DNA from: Rhytidiadelphus loreus
Lineage: Eukaryota; Streptophyta; Bryopsida; Hypnales; Hylocomiaceae
DNA: 64,000 bases
Direction: 5' to 3'
Assembly: GCA_947034895.1 (NCBI GenBank)
Contig: OX344761.1
Span: 29,586,863-29,650,862, forward strand
This document shows positions 12,090 to 23,502 of the stretch, piece by piece. A program made the translations under genes and the position numbers. The first letter of the stretch is position 1; each line of letters starts with the position of its first letter. The notes beneath the pieces were generated by a model. That model had not been told where the DNA came from. It saw only the letters and a list, made by a program, of their open reading frames with translations, and ran no database searches.

Positions 12090-12640
12090 ACACTTGTCCA
12101 AGATTTCAAGCTACTTGTAGAGCCTGTTTCCATTGGCCAGTTGGAGTGGGTCAGGAAGTGGAAGCCTAGTCCCTTTGTTTGGTTTCCATTGGGCACTCGC
12201 TCAACAGTCCAAAGCTCCCTAGAAATTAGCATGACACTCCAGATTTTTCTAAAATCTCTATAGAAATCACCGTACTTGAACATACTTTTGACCTTAGGAA
12301 ATCACTAGATGGTCTTGATTCCATCGAAAATGTAGGATTCTCCAGTGGAGCTAAATTTCGGGGAACTGTAGTTTTAATCTTGTCTTTTTTTTCTAATATT
12401 GAACCCCTCTAGCCATGTGTCAAGGCCCTCTAGCTTTGCATTTGAGAAAATTATGGACTGGAGGTTAGAGGAGATGCTAGAGGCACAACATGATGGACAT
12501 GTGCAATGGAAACCAACTCAACACTTTAGTTCGGGTGCTCCAGTTAGGCAATGGAGAGATACGTTACATGTGTTTTGGCTCTCGGGAGGGCTGCAAGTTC
12601 CCAACTCGAAACCCCCCTGAGAACTGCCGAAATCCGTTGT
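12090..12640. repeat. Copy of a dispersed repeat (CCTCTAGCTTTG family)
   Basis: Shares wording with 20100-20700 and more loosely with 34735-35470: GCCCTCTAGCTTTG, then a block about GGAGGTTAGAGGAGATG, and repeated TCCAGTGGAG/TCCATTGG phrases. No ends, coding frame or target duplication can be fixed. The family class is unknown. Confidence 0.4.
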
Positions 12641-12729
12641 TCCCCACCTGTGCTGACTTGGCCGAGAGACGGCCATGTTAGTTTTTTCGAAAAATAAATA
12701 AATTTAACTTTGTTTCTCATTTTAAGGAC

Positions 12730-12754
12730 TTTATTTATTTATTTATTTATTTTT
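12730..12754. repeat. TTTA microsatellite
   Basis: About six TTTA units, with an oppositely oriented AATAAATAAAT run about 35 bases upstream, so the segment could fold. Confidence 0.8.
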
Positions 12755-12901
12755 CAAAAAAATAAAAATCTGACAGCGGCGTTCTTTCGCTGCCCAGGGA
12801 AAAGCGCCGGGAACGGCCTTGAAACGGCCCTCAAAATCCTGAAATCTCTTCTAATGTTCTCACTCACCGTCATGGAAGGGCCAAGGCTAACTTAACTTAC
12901 T

Positions 12902-14332
12902 GGACGGCATCCTCAATGGAAGCGGTACGTTAGCCCTCTAAAATTTTCACTTTTCTAACTTTTCACAAGTTTATGATTAGAAATTGAAATTACTATCATT
13001 GGAAGCACACCCCGAAGTACTTTGAATATGTACAAGAAAAGTCAAATTTAGACATTGGACAATGAAAATAAATTGCTTTGAAAGCTAGCTACAAGGCAAA
13101 AATATGGAGTTTTGAGCAAATCACAAGCTTATCTCCTAATGCCCAAACTACATTTCTTTTGGCAACATGGTGATTTTGGACAACTCACTACAAATGGATT
13201 TTTTATTTTTTTTCTTTGAAATTTTCATACAACATGTGCCCAAGGAGTAGCTTTAAAGCCCAAGAATTTTCACAACTGTCAACTACATGGTTAAAAAGTC
13301 ATTGTATGATATGTAGTTTTCATTGCTCAATGGGTAGCTTAGGCAACAAAAAAAACTTCTTTAAAAATCACTATTTAATCAAATAAAAATCTGAAATTGG
13401 TTTTTTAGATTTATCTACACATGAAAAGCTTTTAATCATTCCATTTTGATTACTAAGATTAAAGTTAAGAGGAGTTTTAGTCTGGGGTAGTAATGGAATC
13501 TCTATTCTAAGACAAACTTTGAAGTCCTTTATTTAACTCAATTTTGAATATTTTTGGAAAAAAATAAAAACATTATGTGTATATTTTTTATTACAACATT
13601 GAAACTATTGGGATTGGCATTTTTCAATTTCATAAATAAATTGTTAATGATTTAGTATTTTGAATCATTCTCTACTTCTTTCTACTTATTATTTTTTTCC
13701 TATATGTTGTACAATTACAAATGATCTGATAATTTTCAAGCATGTAACCAACTTGCCTTGAAGAATAAATCCAAAGGGTAACCACAATTTTGGACATTTT
13801 TTCATATAAATGTGACCTTGTGAAGTGCAGCTGCCCGTTTTTTTGCAGGGACAAAAAAAAAGATTTTTGTCACTTCAAATGTGAATATCTTGCAATCTAC
13901 AAGGTGGAAATTTATGAAAATTTTCCCACATCTTCTCAAATCAACACACTACAAGATCCTAGAATCACATGTATCTAAAAATGATTTTTTTCTAAAATTT
14001 GGTACTTGTACTAGAAATGGTAGTTTTGGAGCAGTTTTGATGAAAATATAGTCCAAATCATTTAGGGGTCATTTGGAGTGCAATGGACATAGGTAATTGT
14101 GATTTGCTCAAAATTTCATAATTTTTGTCTTTTAATAAGCTTTTGAGGTAGTTTACTTTCAATGATAGTCTAAATTTGAATTTTCTTGTACCTATTCAAA
14201 GTACTTTTGGATGCACTTTCAATGATAGTAATTTCAAATTATAATTATAAATGATTGTTAGAAATATAAATAAATGATTATTAGAAATATATTTAGAGGG
14301 CTAATGTACCACTTTCATTTGACGGTGCCCTA
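12902..14332. mobile_element. Foldback-type element with about 230-bp inverted repeats
   Basis: The left arm (12902 to about 13128) and right arm (about 14098-14332) are inverted copies: GGTACGTTAGCCCTCTAAAA against TTTAGAGGGCTAATGTACC, and further in ACTATCATTGGAAGC against TGCACTTTCAATGATAG, then TTTTGAGCAAATCACAAG against GTGATTTGCTCAAAA. The loop holds a separate TTAA-family element (13129-14071). The outermost bases are about GGCATCCTC on one side and GGGCACCGTC (complement) on the other. The target duplication is unclear. Confidence 0.72.
13129..14071 (+). mobile_element. CCCCTAAAGG-family element nested in the foldback loop
   Basis: The interior matches 26079-26968 and 54792-55740 throughout: TTTGGCAACATGGTGATTTT, TGTGCCCAAGGAGTAGCTTT, CCTATATGTTGTACAATT, TGACCTTGTGAAGTGCAGCT. 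Ends are decayed: TTATCTCCTAAT at the left and ATTTAGGGGTCA at the right in place of TTAACCCCTAAA and TTTAGGGGTTAA. Confidence 0.7.
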
Positions 14333-14947
14333 AAAGCATCATCAATAGCACGCAACAAACAACATACAATCAATATATTTACTATGAATTTATTGAAAAC
14401 AAGCAAAATTTGGGTCCAATGAACAAACGCCAAGATATCAACACCTAAAACTAACTTTGTTTTCAAACAAGAAGTTTTGAAAACAATTTGGGGAAAACAT
14501 CATATTACATTAGTAGATGAAAACAAAAGTGAATGCAATTAGTTTGAGATTTTTTAGAGTTTGTATGAATATAATAAGTTGAAGTCATAGAATCACCTAC
14601 TATTGACACTAGAAAAACCTTAATTAGACATCTTTGAAGTACAAGATGCTTTAACTCTCATTGGTTGCTTCAAATAATCCTTCAATTTGTATTGGTTCTT
14701 TTTTGAAATCTAGTATTAAATTCAAGCAAATGTTTTGTCATATTTTGGTTTGATGGAAAAAAAAATATCCCATTGCTCAGGAAATACATCTCTACTTTTT
14801 ATTTCAAAATTTCAAAAACATCTATTCTAAAATTGACTTTGTAGAAATCTACTTGAATTTTCAATTGGTTCTTTACGACCATTTGGTCCTTTAGGAGGTA
14901 ACCAACAACAAAATAAGGGGATAATTTTTACATTTATAAACTAAGGT

Positions 14948-15040
14948 AAAAAATAGAGATTATGTCTCCTAGGTCTTCAAAAAATAGAGATTATGTCTCC
15001 TAGGTCTTCAAAAAATAGAGATTCTGCCTCCTAGGTCTTC
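14948..15040. repeat. Three tandem copies of a 31-bp unit
   Basis: The unit AAAAAATAGAGATTATGTCT plus CCTAGGTCTTC is repeated three times; the third copy has two substitutions. The lack of divergence suggests recent expansion. Confidence 0.9.
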
Positions 15041-15345
15041 TAATTACAAAATTAACATAATGGACATTGCAACTAGACTTTTATAGAAACCAAAGATTTT
15101 TTTATACTCCTAGAATGTTGAACATGATGGATATTGCAAATTCATGGCATACTAAAAGTGAAGATTTAGAATAGGAGGACAACAAGATTGGCAAATTACA
15201 AGATTAAAAAACTGAAAATTTTGAAAAATATAAAGGTAATATAGACTTTATAGATTGAAAAACAAAGTTTATGAATATCCAAGACTTATATTGGCAAAAT
15301 TGAGCGTTCTTTCATCTTGCCTTCAATATTTACTATCACCAAGTG

Positions 15346-15467
15346 TTAACCCCTAACTGCCTCATCGACCATATATGGTCGATCTGAAATTTCAGGCTCA
15401 TTTTGAAGTGGGCAGTTAAATTCATTTGCCTGTTTTAAAAAAAAAATTGGGCAGTTTTTAGGGTTAA
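15346..15467. mobile_element. Tiny TTAA-flanked element, 122 bp
   Basis: TTAACCCCTAACTGCC at the left and GGCAGTTTTTAGGGTTAA at the right, with an internal palindrome GACCATATATGGTC. It looks like a minimal relative of the larger CCCCTAAAGG elements. A fragment with CCCTAACTGC followed by a palindrome occurs near 38150. Confidence 0.65.
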
Positions 15468-18430
15468 CTATTCAAAACTTTCATTTTTCACTGAAAAAGG
15501 TACATATTTGAGTGTTGAGAGGTCTCCAAAGTCATTTATGTCCATTAGTGGAAGAGTAAAGCTTGCTAATTTTACTTCATTTTTCAACTTTGAGCAATTT
15601 CACTTGATTTGAGATCTAAAAACTTCAACTTATTCATTTTCTTTGAAAATGGTCCCAATCGAAAGAGTAAAGTGTTTTCATGATTTTCACCATTGAAAAT
15701 TTAAACAAGCAAGTGTTGATTTGGAGTTATTTGTGAATTATACTTATTAAAAAAATTGCATCTCAACAATTGCAAGGTGGATTGTGTAATGAGTTTAATA
15801 GCTTTTCAAGTGATATTAAGTTTTTTGAAAGGGTATTTTAGTGTGCTAACACAATTTGTAGTTGTTCATGTCACTTCTAATCCCAAAAAGCTTTTATGTG
15901 CAAATTTCTGAAACATTGTGGAGAGGGACAACATATTAAAAATAGAAAACGTACATTTCTCTTATTATAATCTCACAACTCTCATGGAATTTTGCACTCA
16001 AAATTGGTGTACATACCAATAAGCAAGCTCTTTAAACATCCATACGGTTAGATTTTGAAAAAAAATCATTTTGTTTCAATGGAGATAACTATAAGCCCAT
16101 GTTCTTTTTTCATGGGAAAAACACACTTAGGGGTTAAAGTTTCTTTATAAAAAAAAAATTCTATGAAGCATTGAGAAATTATAGGGATTACTATATTGTT
16201 TTGAAATTGTTATGAAAAAATGCACTATATAGTTTAGAATAGCCATTTAAAGGTTTCAAGTAGCCACACTAAATTTCCTAGAAGTCACCTAAAATACTTA
16301 GTGGATATTGTGGAAGGTATGGAAACCAAATTGAAAATTTTCGCTCTTCCAACTTGAATGTTCTATGTTTTAGGAAGCTTATTGAAAAATTAGATTCTAA
16401 CTGTAAAGGGTATTAATTACGAAGTAGAATTGATATGAGCTTGTTAGTTATTCAATTACAATTTGAAAGTGATAAAGTTGGTAGTTTTAGTTAGTTGGCT
16501 TTGTGCTTGTTGGCATAGTACAAATGGAAAAACAATCGAAGTATTTGTCACCTACTACTTGTTGCATGAAAGTCATGGCAGAGTTGGTTGTATAGTTCTG
16601 TTGCATTGTGAAGTAATAAATTTAGAATTTGATCACAATTAGAGTGTCATTGGTGGCGTTGTGTATGTGAGTACTTGCATGAGTTTTTTTATTTATTGTG
16701 ATTGTGTTTACGTAATAATTGTGTGTGTTAATGATAAGTTAAAAAATTGTTGTTATTGAAATTGTATGTTTAGACATTGAATTGTAAAAAGAACAATATG
16801 GTATTGAATTGATTATGCCTTATGTTCATTGAATCAAAACCATGTGGACATTTCATTTGAAGCTAATTGGAATTGTAATCTATCAAATCACCTCCGTTGG
16901 ATTGAACTAATATACTCTTAAGAAATATAAATTCTACTTAGACTATTTTTTCATTCAACATATATATTTCGGTTACCTTCAAAGAAAGTTTGAATTTTTC
17001 TAATTATTGTGAACTACTTAGATGTTTAAAAAATTATCCAAATTAAAGTAAAGCGTATGTCTATAACTCGTATTAGCAGGACAACCTTGCCACTCATTAA
17101 TTCAGTTTTTGTAGAAAATGTGTTATGTATTGTATAACATTTTAGAGCTTAGAGGTGCTTTTTACCAAGACTGCAATAAGGGTCCTTTGGAAATCTTGGA
17201 GTATTATTGGTTGATAAATAGGTTGTGGCAAAAATTAGATTTATTCTTAGGACAAGTCCTATGCCATTCTCAATGCACAAGAAGTGTACTTATAGAATTT
17301 TATATGGCCAAACTACGTAATATATCTTTTGTTTTTTATAAATATATATTTTTTTCAAGTAGGTTTAACAAATTCATGGAACCATGATACATTTAACCTG
17401 CAACTTTATCTGCACATGTATATCTACAACGAGAAGAAAAAAATTTATTCTAATTTTTAACCACTTCCTATAAAAAAAATATTTTCAAAAATTTCACAAA
17501 ATGGATGGTGCAAAATTGTTACTACAACAATATTCTTGATTTGTGTGTCAATGTATACAAAAAATCAACATTGTATTTGGAGCTTTTCTCCATTGTTAGT
17601 GCCCTATTGAAGTAATTCAATGTATGAGAAATTGCACTGTTTTTACCTATTCTAAATGCACAATATTCTCTAAGTAATGCTTTTCACTATCATAAATTTT
17701 TTAAGTTCTATGTAAAAGGATTGCCTACACTTTCTAAACTCATAGAAATATTCAAACCATTTTGCAATAGTTATTATTGTCGTACAAAACAAAGTTTGAC
17801 ATGAAGAGTATGAACATTATAATCTACAATAATAATGTATAAAAAGAATACAAATTGTAAGTCTCTAAAGTTTACCAATATTACAAACAAATGTTTTAGC
17901 TAGGATGGTCTTTGGGACAAAATCTTTGTTGTTGTTTTGCAAAGATTTGAAATCATTGTAAATTTTTGAAGAAAAGATTAAAAATATACATATCAAGTAC
18001 AAATAAACTCAATTCTTTTGAATTTCCTCTAGTTTCCTCTAGAGGTGCATAGTATATCATAAATTTGAAAGCAAAAATAAATAAATTGAATAGTTATTTC
18101 AATTTGAGCTTTGGGCCTAAATCATTATTTGTAGATTTTCAATGAATAGAATGACAAAAAAATTGATTAAGGTTAAAGACAGTGTCAATTTAAGAATATT
18201 TTGCCACTAGCCATTTACTCTATGGAACAACTACACTTGTTTAATCTTGAAACAATTGGCCTATCATCGAGGTCATTAGCTATGTACTTTACTATTAACA
18301 TTTCTATAGGCTATAAAAAATGAGAATCATTCAATCAACACTTTTCATCTTCCATATTCTTTCAAGGTTGAACAAAAATCCACATTAGGTAGTGCCAGAA
18401 GTAGATGATGGGAAGAGGGATTGAAACCCT
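15468..18430. other. A+T-rich intergenic DNA
   Basis: No gene. A solitary right-type end CACTTAGGGGTTAA is at 16124-16137 without an obvious partner apart from the TTAA element just to its left. The longest open frame (17118-17387) is low-complexity and not protein-like. Confidence 0.5.
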
Positions 18431-18529
18431 TGTTTTATCTTTCTTTAAAGGAAAAACAAAAACTTCCCCTAACAAAGTTTTCAAGCTCCAAAGATGCCAA
18501 AATCCACTTCCTATATTGGAGTAGATCTT

Positions 18530-19345
18530 GAACTTTTTTTTGTTTTTTACATTTTGAAGCACTCATCATAAATAATAAAGCTATGGATTTTTTTCAAAAT
18601 ACAAAGGGAGGAAACTCATTTCTGTTGTTCTTTCTTTGTGTCCCCCTTGTTCCCTCTTTAGTTTTATCTCTTCTTGTGATAAAGGGGTCTCAAAGTTCAT
18701 TCCTTGGTTTTCTCTTTTGACACTCCATGTGTGAAAACCCAAATTCAACTTCCCAAGTTCGAAAGATTTTGTAGTCAATTTTGAACTTTTTTTTTTTCTT
18801 ACATTTAAAGGCACTTAGCATAAATAGTAAAGTTTTGTTTTTTTCTCGAAATATAAAAAGGGAGGGAATGCATTTTGAGAGACTATTTTTGTTACTCTGT
18901 CCTCATGCCTCCCTTGTTTCCTCTTTGTTTTTTTCCTAAGGGGAGTCCAAGTTCCTTCCTTGGTTTTCTCTCTTGACACTCCATGTGTGAAAAGTCAAGC
19001 TCCAAAGATTTTGGAGTAGATTTTAGAGTAAATACAGAACTTCTATTTTTTTTCTTACATATTGAGTCATATAGTAAAGTTTAGTGTTTTCTTGAAATCC
19101 AAAGGGGAGGAATGCATTTTGAGAGCACATATATTTTTGTTGCTCTTTCCAACCTTGTGTTTCTTGTTGTTCTTGCTTCTTTTTCTTTTTTTGACACAGA
19201 AGATTGTTATTCTTGCTTTGATTTTTTCTGGTAAAATGTCCAAGTTCCTTCCTTGTTTTTTTCTCTTCATACACCATTGCCATGTGTGAAAACCCGAGTT
19301 CCATCCAACTTTTCCATCCAATTTCCCCAAACTCTCCACATGAGA
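18530..19345. repeat. Tandem array of an approximately 256-bp unit, about three copies
   Basis: The anchor GACACTCCATGTGTGAAAA occurs at 18719 and 18975 (spacing 256), and its degenerate counterpart lies near 19269 (spacing about 294). Each unit also repeats TTTTTTTCTTACATTT/ACATATTGA, AGTAAAGTTT, AAAGGGAGG and GGAATGCATTTTGAGAG. The extra length of the last unit is explained by the small retroposon insertion at 19179-19203. No coding capacity. Confidence 0.8.
19179..19203 (-). mobile_element. 25-bp retroposon tail inserted in the tandem array
   Basis: A T-rich tract followed by GACACAGAAGA, bounded by TTGTTGTTCTTGCTT (19164-19178) and TTGTTATTCTTGCTT (19204-19218), 14 of 15 bases identical. 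Insert plus duplication is 40 bp, matching the roughly 38-bp excess of this array unit over its neighbour. Confidence 0.6.
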
Positions 19346-19359
19346 AGGACGACTGAAAG

Positions 19360-20040
19360 TTCAAGCTTCGAATCCTTCATCCATTCCCTTACCCCCGTCG
19401 GTTGCTTTGAACTCCGTCCCTCCGGAGTTCAGTTGCGGTGACAGCACAGCTTGCCGCCCCACAAGGGACTTGTGAGGGGCTGCCCAAGTGTCCCCGAGGA
19501 GCACGTTGGCTGGACCGGACCGGAGTACCGGACCTCCTCCCTGACCGGCTGACTGACTGACTGAGACGGATGCGTATTTATGAGCGTATAGTTCCATCTG
19601 ACTACGGTACTACTACTGTAGACGTTATGTAGGAGCCCAACTGACGGAACTGAACGGAACTTCAGGGGCGTTATCATTTTCTTTTCGTAGTAATAGTAAT
19701 GGGACGGACACGTGGCATGGCCATGCTGACGCAAGACCACGTCATCGTCATCGTGCCGCAAAACGCCCCTCCCGCAGTCCCGCTAATTAGGATAGGTTTC
19801 CCAATTTCTTCAGTTCCGTCGTGGCTGGACCGGACGGACGGACGGTCGGTCGGCTGCCTGCCTGGCATGACGTACGGTATTTGTATACTTACCGCTTCTT
19901 GGGAGCTTCCGTCACTGGCGTGCTGGATTTTTCCTTTCCCTCGGAATCCTTGCACGTCGATTGCTTTGGCTAGTCTCTATTGCGTCAGTAACATAATTCG
20001 GCAAAATTCCGGATTAAGCATCACACGGAAAACACCATAA
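19360..20040. other. GC-richer island with bZIP-type motifs, no recognised gene
   Basis: A G-box (GACACGTGGC, core 19709-19714), CCACGTCATC at about 19737 and TGACGTACG near 19868 cluster within 200 bases, alongside GACGGACGGACGG and GACTGACTGACTG runs. Both strands have open frames of 80-110 codons but none resembles a known protein. It could be a promoter or exon of an unrecognised gene. Confidence 0.4.
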
Positions 20041-20099
20041 AAACAATGAATGCCCCATTAAGCATATTTTTGACGCTCAAAGTGCATTCTATTTTATTT

Positions 20100-20700
20100 T
20101 TTTCTCGAAAAAAGGCTCCAATCGACCCTCCAGTCCCTCTAGGTCTCCAAAGCCTAAATACAAGGCCTAGAGGATGGATGTTTAGTCATGAAACTTGGAG
20201 CCATGCATAGATGCAATGGAGGGCACTTAGAGGTCTAGAATTGGACGTCCATGTCTCCAATGGACATGGGATTTTAGCCAAAGAGACAAATTTTCATGCT
20301 ATGTGGGAATTGGAAATGGAGTTTCATGTTTGGAGAGTTAGAATGAGTTAAAGGCCGGTTGCCATTGGATACCTGGACCTCCAAGAATTGGAGACAAGCA
20401 TCTGGTAGCTTGCACATCTCAGAGATTCTCTCACTTCTCTACTAGGTTGCCTAACCATTCAAATTTTAGCAACTTGATTAGCCATCACTAGCTCAATTTA
20501 GCAACAAAGTTTTGTTCCCTTCAAATGACTCCCTCCATACCAATGTCCATGCCCTCTAGCTTTGTAAAGCCGATTTGCAAGGATTGGAGACTAGATGGAG
20601 AGGAGCTCATATGCAAAACTTCAATGGCTGGCATGTAGACCATCTGATTTGGAACCTCTGATGGCCTAATGGCAATTGGACCTAACTTATGTGAAGTTGA
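20100..20700. repeat. Second copy of the dispersed CCTCTAGCTTTG repeat
   Basis: Contains GCCCTCTAGCTTTGTAAAG followed by GATTGGAGACTAGATGGAG, the counterpart of 12410-12480, plus repeated TCCAATGGACATG-like phrases. No ends defined. Confidence 0.4.
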
Positions 20701-20769
20701 ATATTTATTAAGGTAGATGCACTTGGAATCGCCATTGATTATAAGTGAGCATAGTTACTATTATTATTA

Positions 20770-20919
<150 letters not shown>

Positions 20920-22384
20920 TGTTTGCAATGCAAAAAAAATTCCAATGCATTGGATCTTGCATTGTTTGGACCCTGCATGAATAAGTTATGACTTTTCAAA
21001 GTATTGTCTCAAAGTGTATCAAAAATAACATTAATTAGACTCTAATAGACTCTCATGTTTTCATTGTATACATCTTGAGTCATCAATATCTAGTTTTTTT
21101 TGTGATACTTTGTGGTTCAATGTCACTTTTTGAGCAATGTTGATTAGTAGTTTCACTTCAATGTTGGTAGGGCAGAACCTATTGTCAAACTAAAAGAAAC
21201 CTAAAAAAATAAACTTTAATGTTTAAAAAGTTATTTGCAAATTTGAAACTTGACTCCCTTGCTTTTCACTAGTTGTGGTTGAAATTCATGCCAACCAACA
21301 ATTCCTATCTAGACTAAAAAATGTTGTGCATTTTGATGTATAATTTAGGATTTCTTTGGTCTAATGTATAGATGTGACAAAGAACAACAACATGAAAGTT
21401 TGCTCTTAAGATAGATTGCCCTAAGTCATTCCTAAACCCTTAAAAAGAGACCCAATTAATCCTATCACCAAAATAGCCAATCAAGAATGATTGAATTTCT
21501 AGATGAATAGGTGTATTTTGAAGTCATTTATTGGACTCTTCTAGCCTCCAATATCTTTACTAACTTAACCCCTGAAAAAGAGACAAGGCAGGTTTAGTCT
21601 TCATTTTTAGAAATTTGCAAAGATTCATTACCAAACTCAATATTGATGAATATTTTGGAATTCTAGATTACATTTTGTATAGTTACATCTATTATTGCTA
21701 TCACCAATAATTTTAATACAATACTTGAAAATTCCTTCTTTAACTGATTGTAAACAAAGTATTGAAAAATTTTGAATGAAATTTGTTGTGATAAATTTGA
21801 AATGACATGACTTCTTATAGTAATGTTTTTGAAATTTTCTTGTTGCTTAAATCTATAAGCTCATATTTTCAATGCTACTTAAGAAATGAAAATATCACTT
21901 TTAAAGTATTACATCTCTAGTTAGTTCAATCAAAAGATTGTTACATCAGCCTAAATCTAATTTGTAGTGTAAGATTGAAACAATTTTGAAAGTCATAATA
22001 ACCTTTTTCTCTTCCAAGACTACACCCTTGGCTTTCCACCGCTTGTTTTTATTTCACTCTTGGAATAAACTGCAGGCTTAAAAAAAACCCTTATAAAAAC
22101 TAGAATCTAATCATGTATCCAAAAGATGCAAACAAATCACCTTTGCTTGCCATCCCAGACTCAAAAAAATCCAAGATGGTTGGTGTGCTTAAAAAAATTG
22201 AATCCTCTTTCCCATGTCCTTGATTTCAATTGCACAAAAAAAGTAGTTTTTATTGAATTCCTGCCATTGATCTCGAATACAGTACAGATCTCGAATACAA
22301 TACAGATACAGTATGATCACAAGCACATAATTGTGATGAATTAATTAATCGGCATATTGTGTCATTTGTCGCAATCTAACTTAG
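20920..22384. other. A+T-rich intergenic DNA, nothing recognised
   Basis: No gene, element end or tandem structure could be supported here. Confidence 0.5.
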
Positions 22385-22448
22385 TTCAAAGTGAGTGAGG
22401 ATTTTATTCAAAGTGAGTGAGGATAAATTAGTTCAAAGTGAGTGAGGA
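22385..22448. repeat. Three short direct repeats
   Basis: TTCAAAGTGAGTGAGGA occurs at 22385, 22407 and 22431. Confidence 0.9.
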
Positions 22449-22475
22449 TTTTGTTGAATGTCCTGGAACCCATTT

Positions 22476-22507
22476 TGTTTTGTTTTATTTATTTATTTTT
22501 GACACAA
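22476..22507 (-). mobile_element. 32-bp retroposon tail with target duplication
   Basis: A T-rich tract ending in GACACAAA lies between two copies of AACCCATTT (22467-22475 and 22508-22516). It is almost nothing but the terminal bases and tail of the same family seen at 29959 and 53796. Confidence 0.6.
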
Positions 22508-22537
22508 AACCCATTTCTGAGGAAACCCATTCTAAGG

Positions 22538-22761
22538 ATCAGGGTGGATTGACCCCCTCGCTCGTCCTAACCAGGGGTGCATGTGAAAAAAAAGCCCCCT
22601 ATTTTGGGCCATTCTAGGGTATAATCTTGACCTGACCTAGCTAATTCGGGGTCTCTGATCGCAGAAATGAATTCAAAATTTGCAAAAAAATTCATGTGCA
22701 GAAAATAAATAATTCCAGGGTTTGCTTGTAGAGCCGAGCGAGGGGGTCAGTTCTCCCTGGC
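22538..22761. mobile_element. Inverted-repeat element, 224 bp, 10-bp target duplication (MULE-like)
   Basis: Terminal inverted repeats CAGGGTGGATTGACCCCCTC... and ...GAGGGGGTCAGTTCTCCCTGG flank a non-coding core. The direct repeat CATTCTAAGG stands on both sides (22528-22537, 22762-22771). A 9-10-bp duplication points to a Mutator-like element; the CAGGG terminus would also suit hAT, but that superfamily makes 8 bp. Confidence 0.75.
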
Positions 22762-23164
22762 CATTCTAAGGTAGCTTTACTGCAAAATAACACCCCAAGG
22801 CGAGTACACACCCGAAGGTGAGGGTTGAGGAAAGACGGCAGGGTGAAAGAGATTCTAAACAGAGGAGCACCAGAAGGCGGGGGTGAAATGCGGAGCAAAA
22901 CGCAAGCAACGCAAGCAGGTTTGGACAGAAAAACAAGTCTCACACCAAGGAAGCAAGACACTCTCTACAAAACCTATTTCTGTATATCATCAATAAGCTC
23001 CCCAGTCAAGGTCACGAGTTTATTGACAATTGTACCTTTATTTGCTTGCAGTGGAATGAAATTCCTTTCTCGGAAAAGGATAGGAATCTTACTCCTTTGA
23101 AAAAACGCATAAGACTTTTGCCACTCACGCATGGGAAAATTACTGCAGCCTATTGAGTAAACAC

Positions 23165-23494
23165 TAAGGTAACAGGTCCATAAATCAACCATTTAAGAGC
23201 TGGAACTGATTTTGGGGGAGGTAAAACTTCTTGAAATATTTTTCAGTCAATTATGCTTGAAAGACAAGTGGAATTGGAATCTAACCCAAGTTATTTCATA
23301 TGTTTTGGAGCTTTCTGGAATTAGCTATGAATTTTTGAAGTTCAAATGCAGTGGGCTCTAAAAATTGCCCACCTCCTGAAATGTACACTATTTGCACATT
23401 GTTGATACCATGAAAAAGCAACATGTACGAATAGTGTACATTTCAAGAGGTGGGTGATTTTAGAGCCTAAGTGCTTCATGGACCTATTACCTTA
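23165..23494. mobile_element. Element related to the 416-bp GGTAGTATGC family, about 330 bp
   Basis: Ends CTAAGGTAACAGGTCCAT and ATGGACCTATTACCTTAG are inverted copies. The interior shares ACCATTTAAGAGCTGG, the GGAATTAGCTATGAATTTTTG block and GAAATGTACACTATT with 56041 and 57995. The flanking TTAA is altered on both sides. Confidence 0.6.
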
Positions 23495-23502
23495 GATGAC
23501 TT

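Noticed and set aside
14948..15040. CRISPR-like array
   Set aside because: The 31-bp copies are directly adjacent with no spacers; it is a simple tandem duplication in a eukaryotic sequence.
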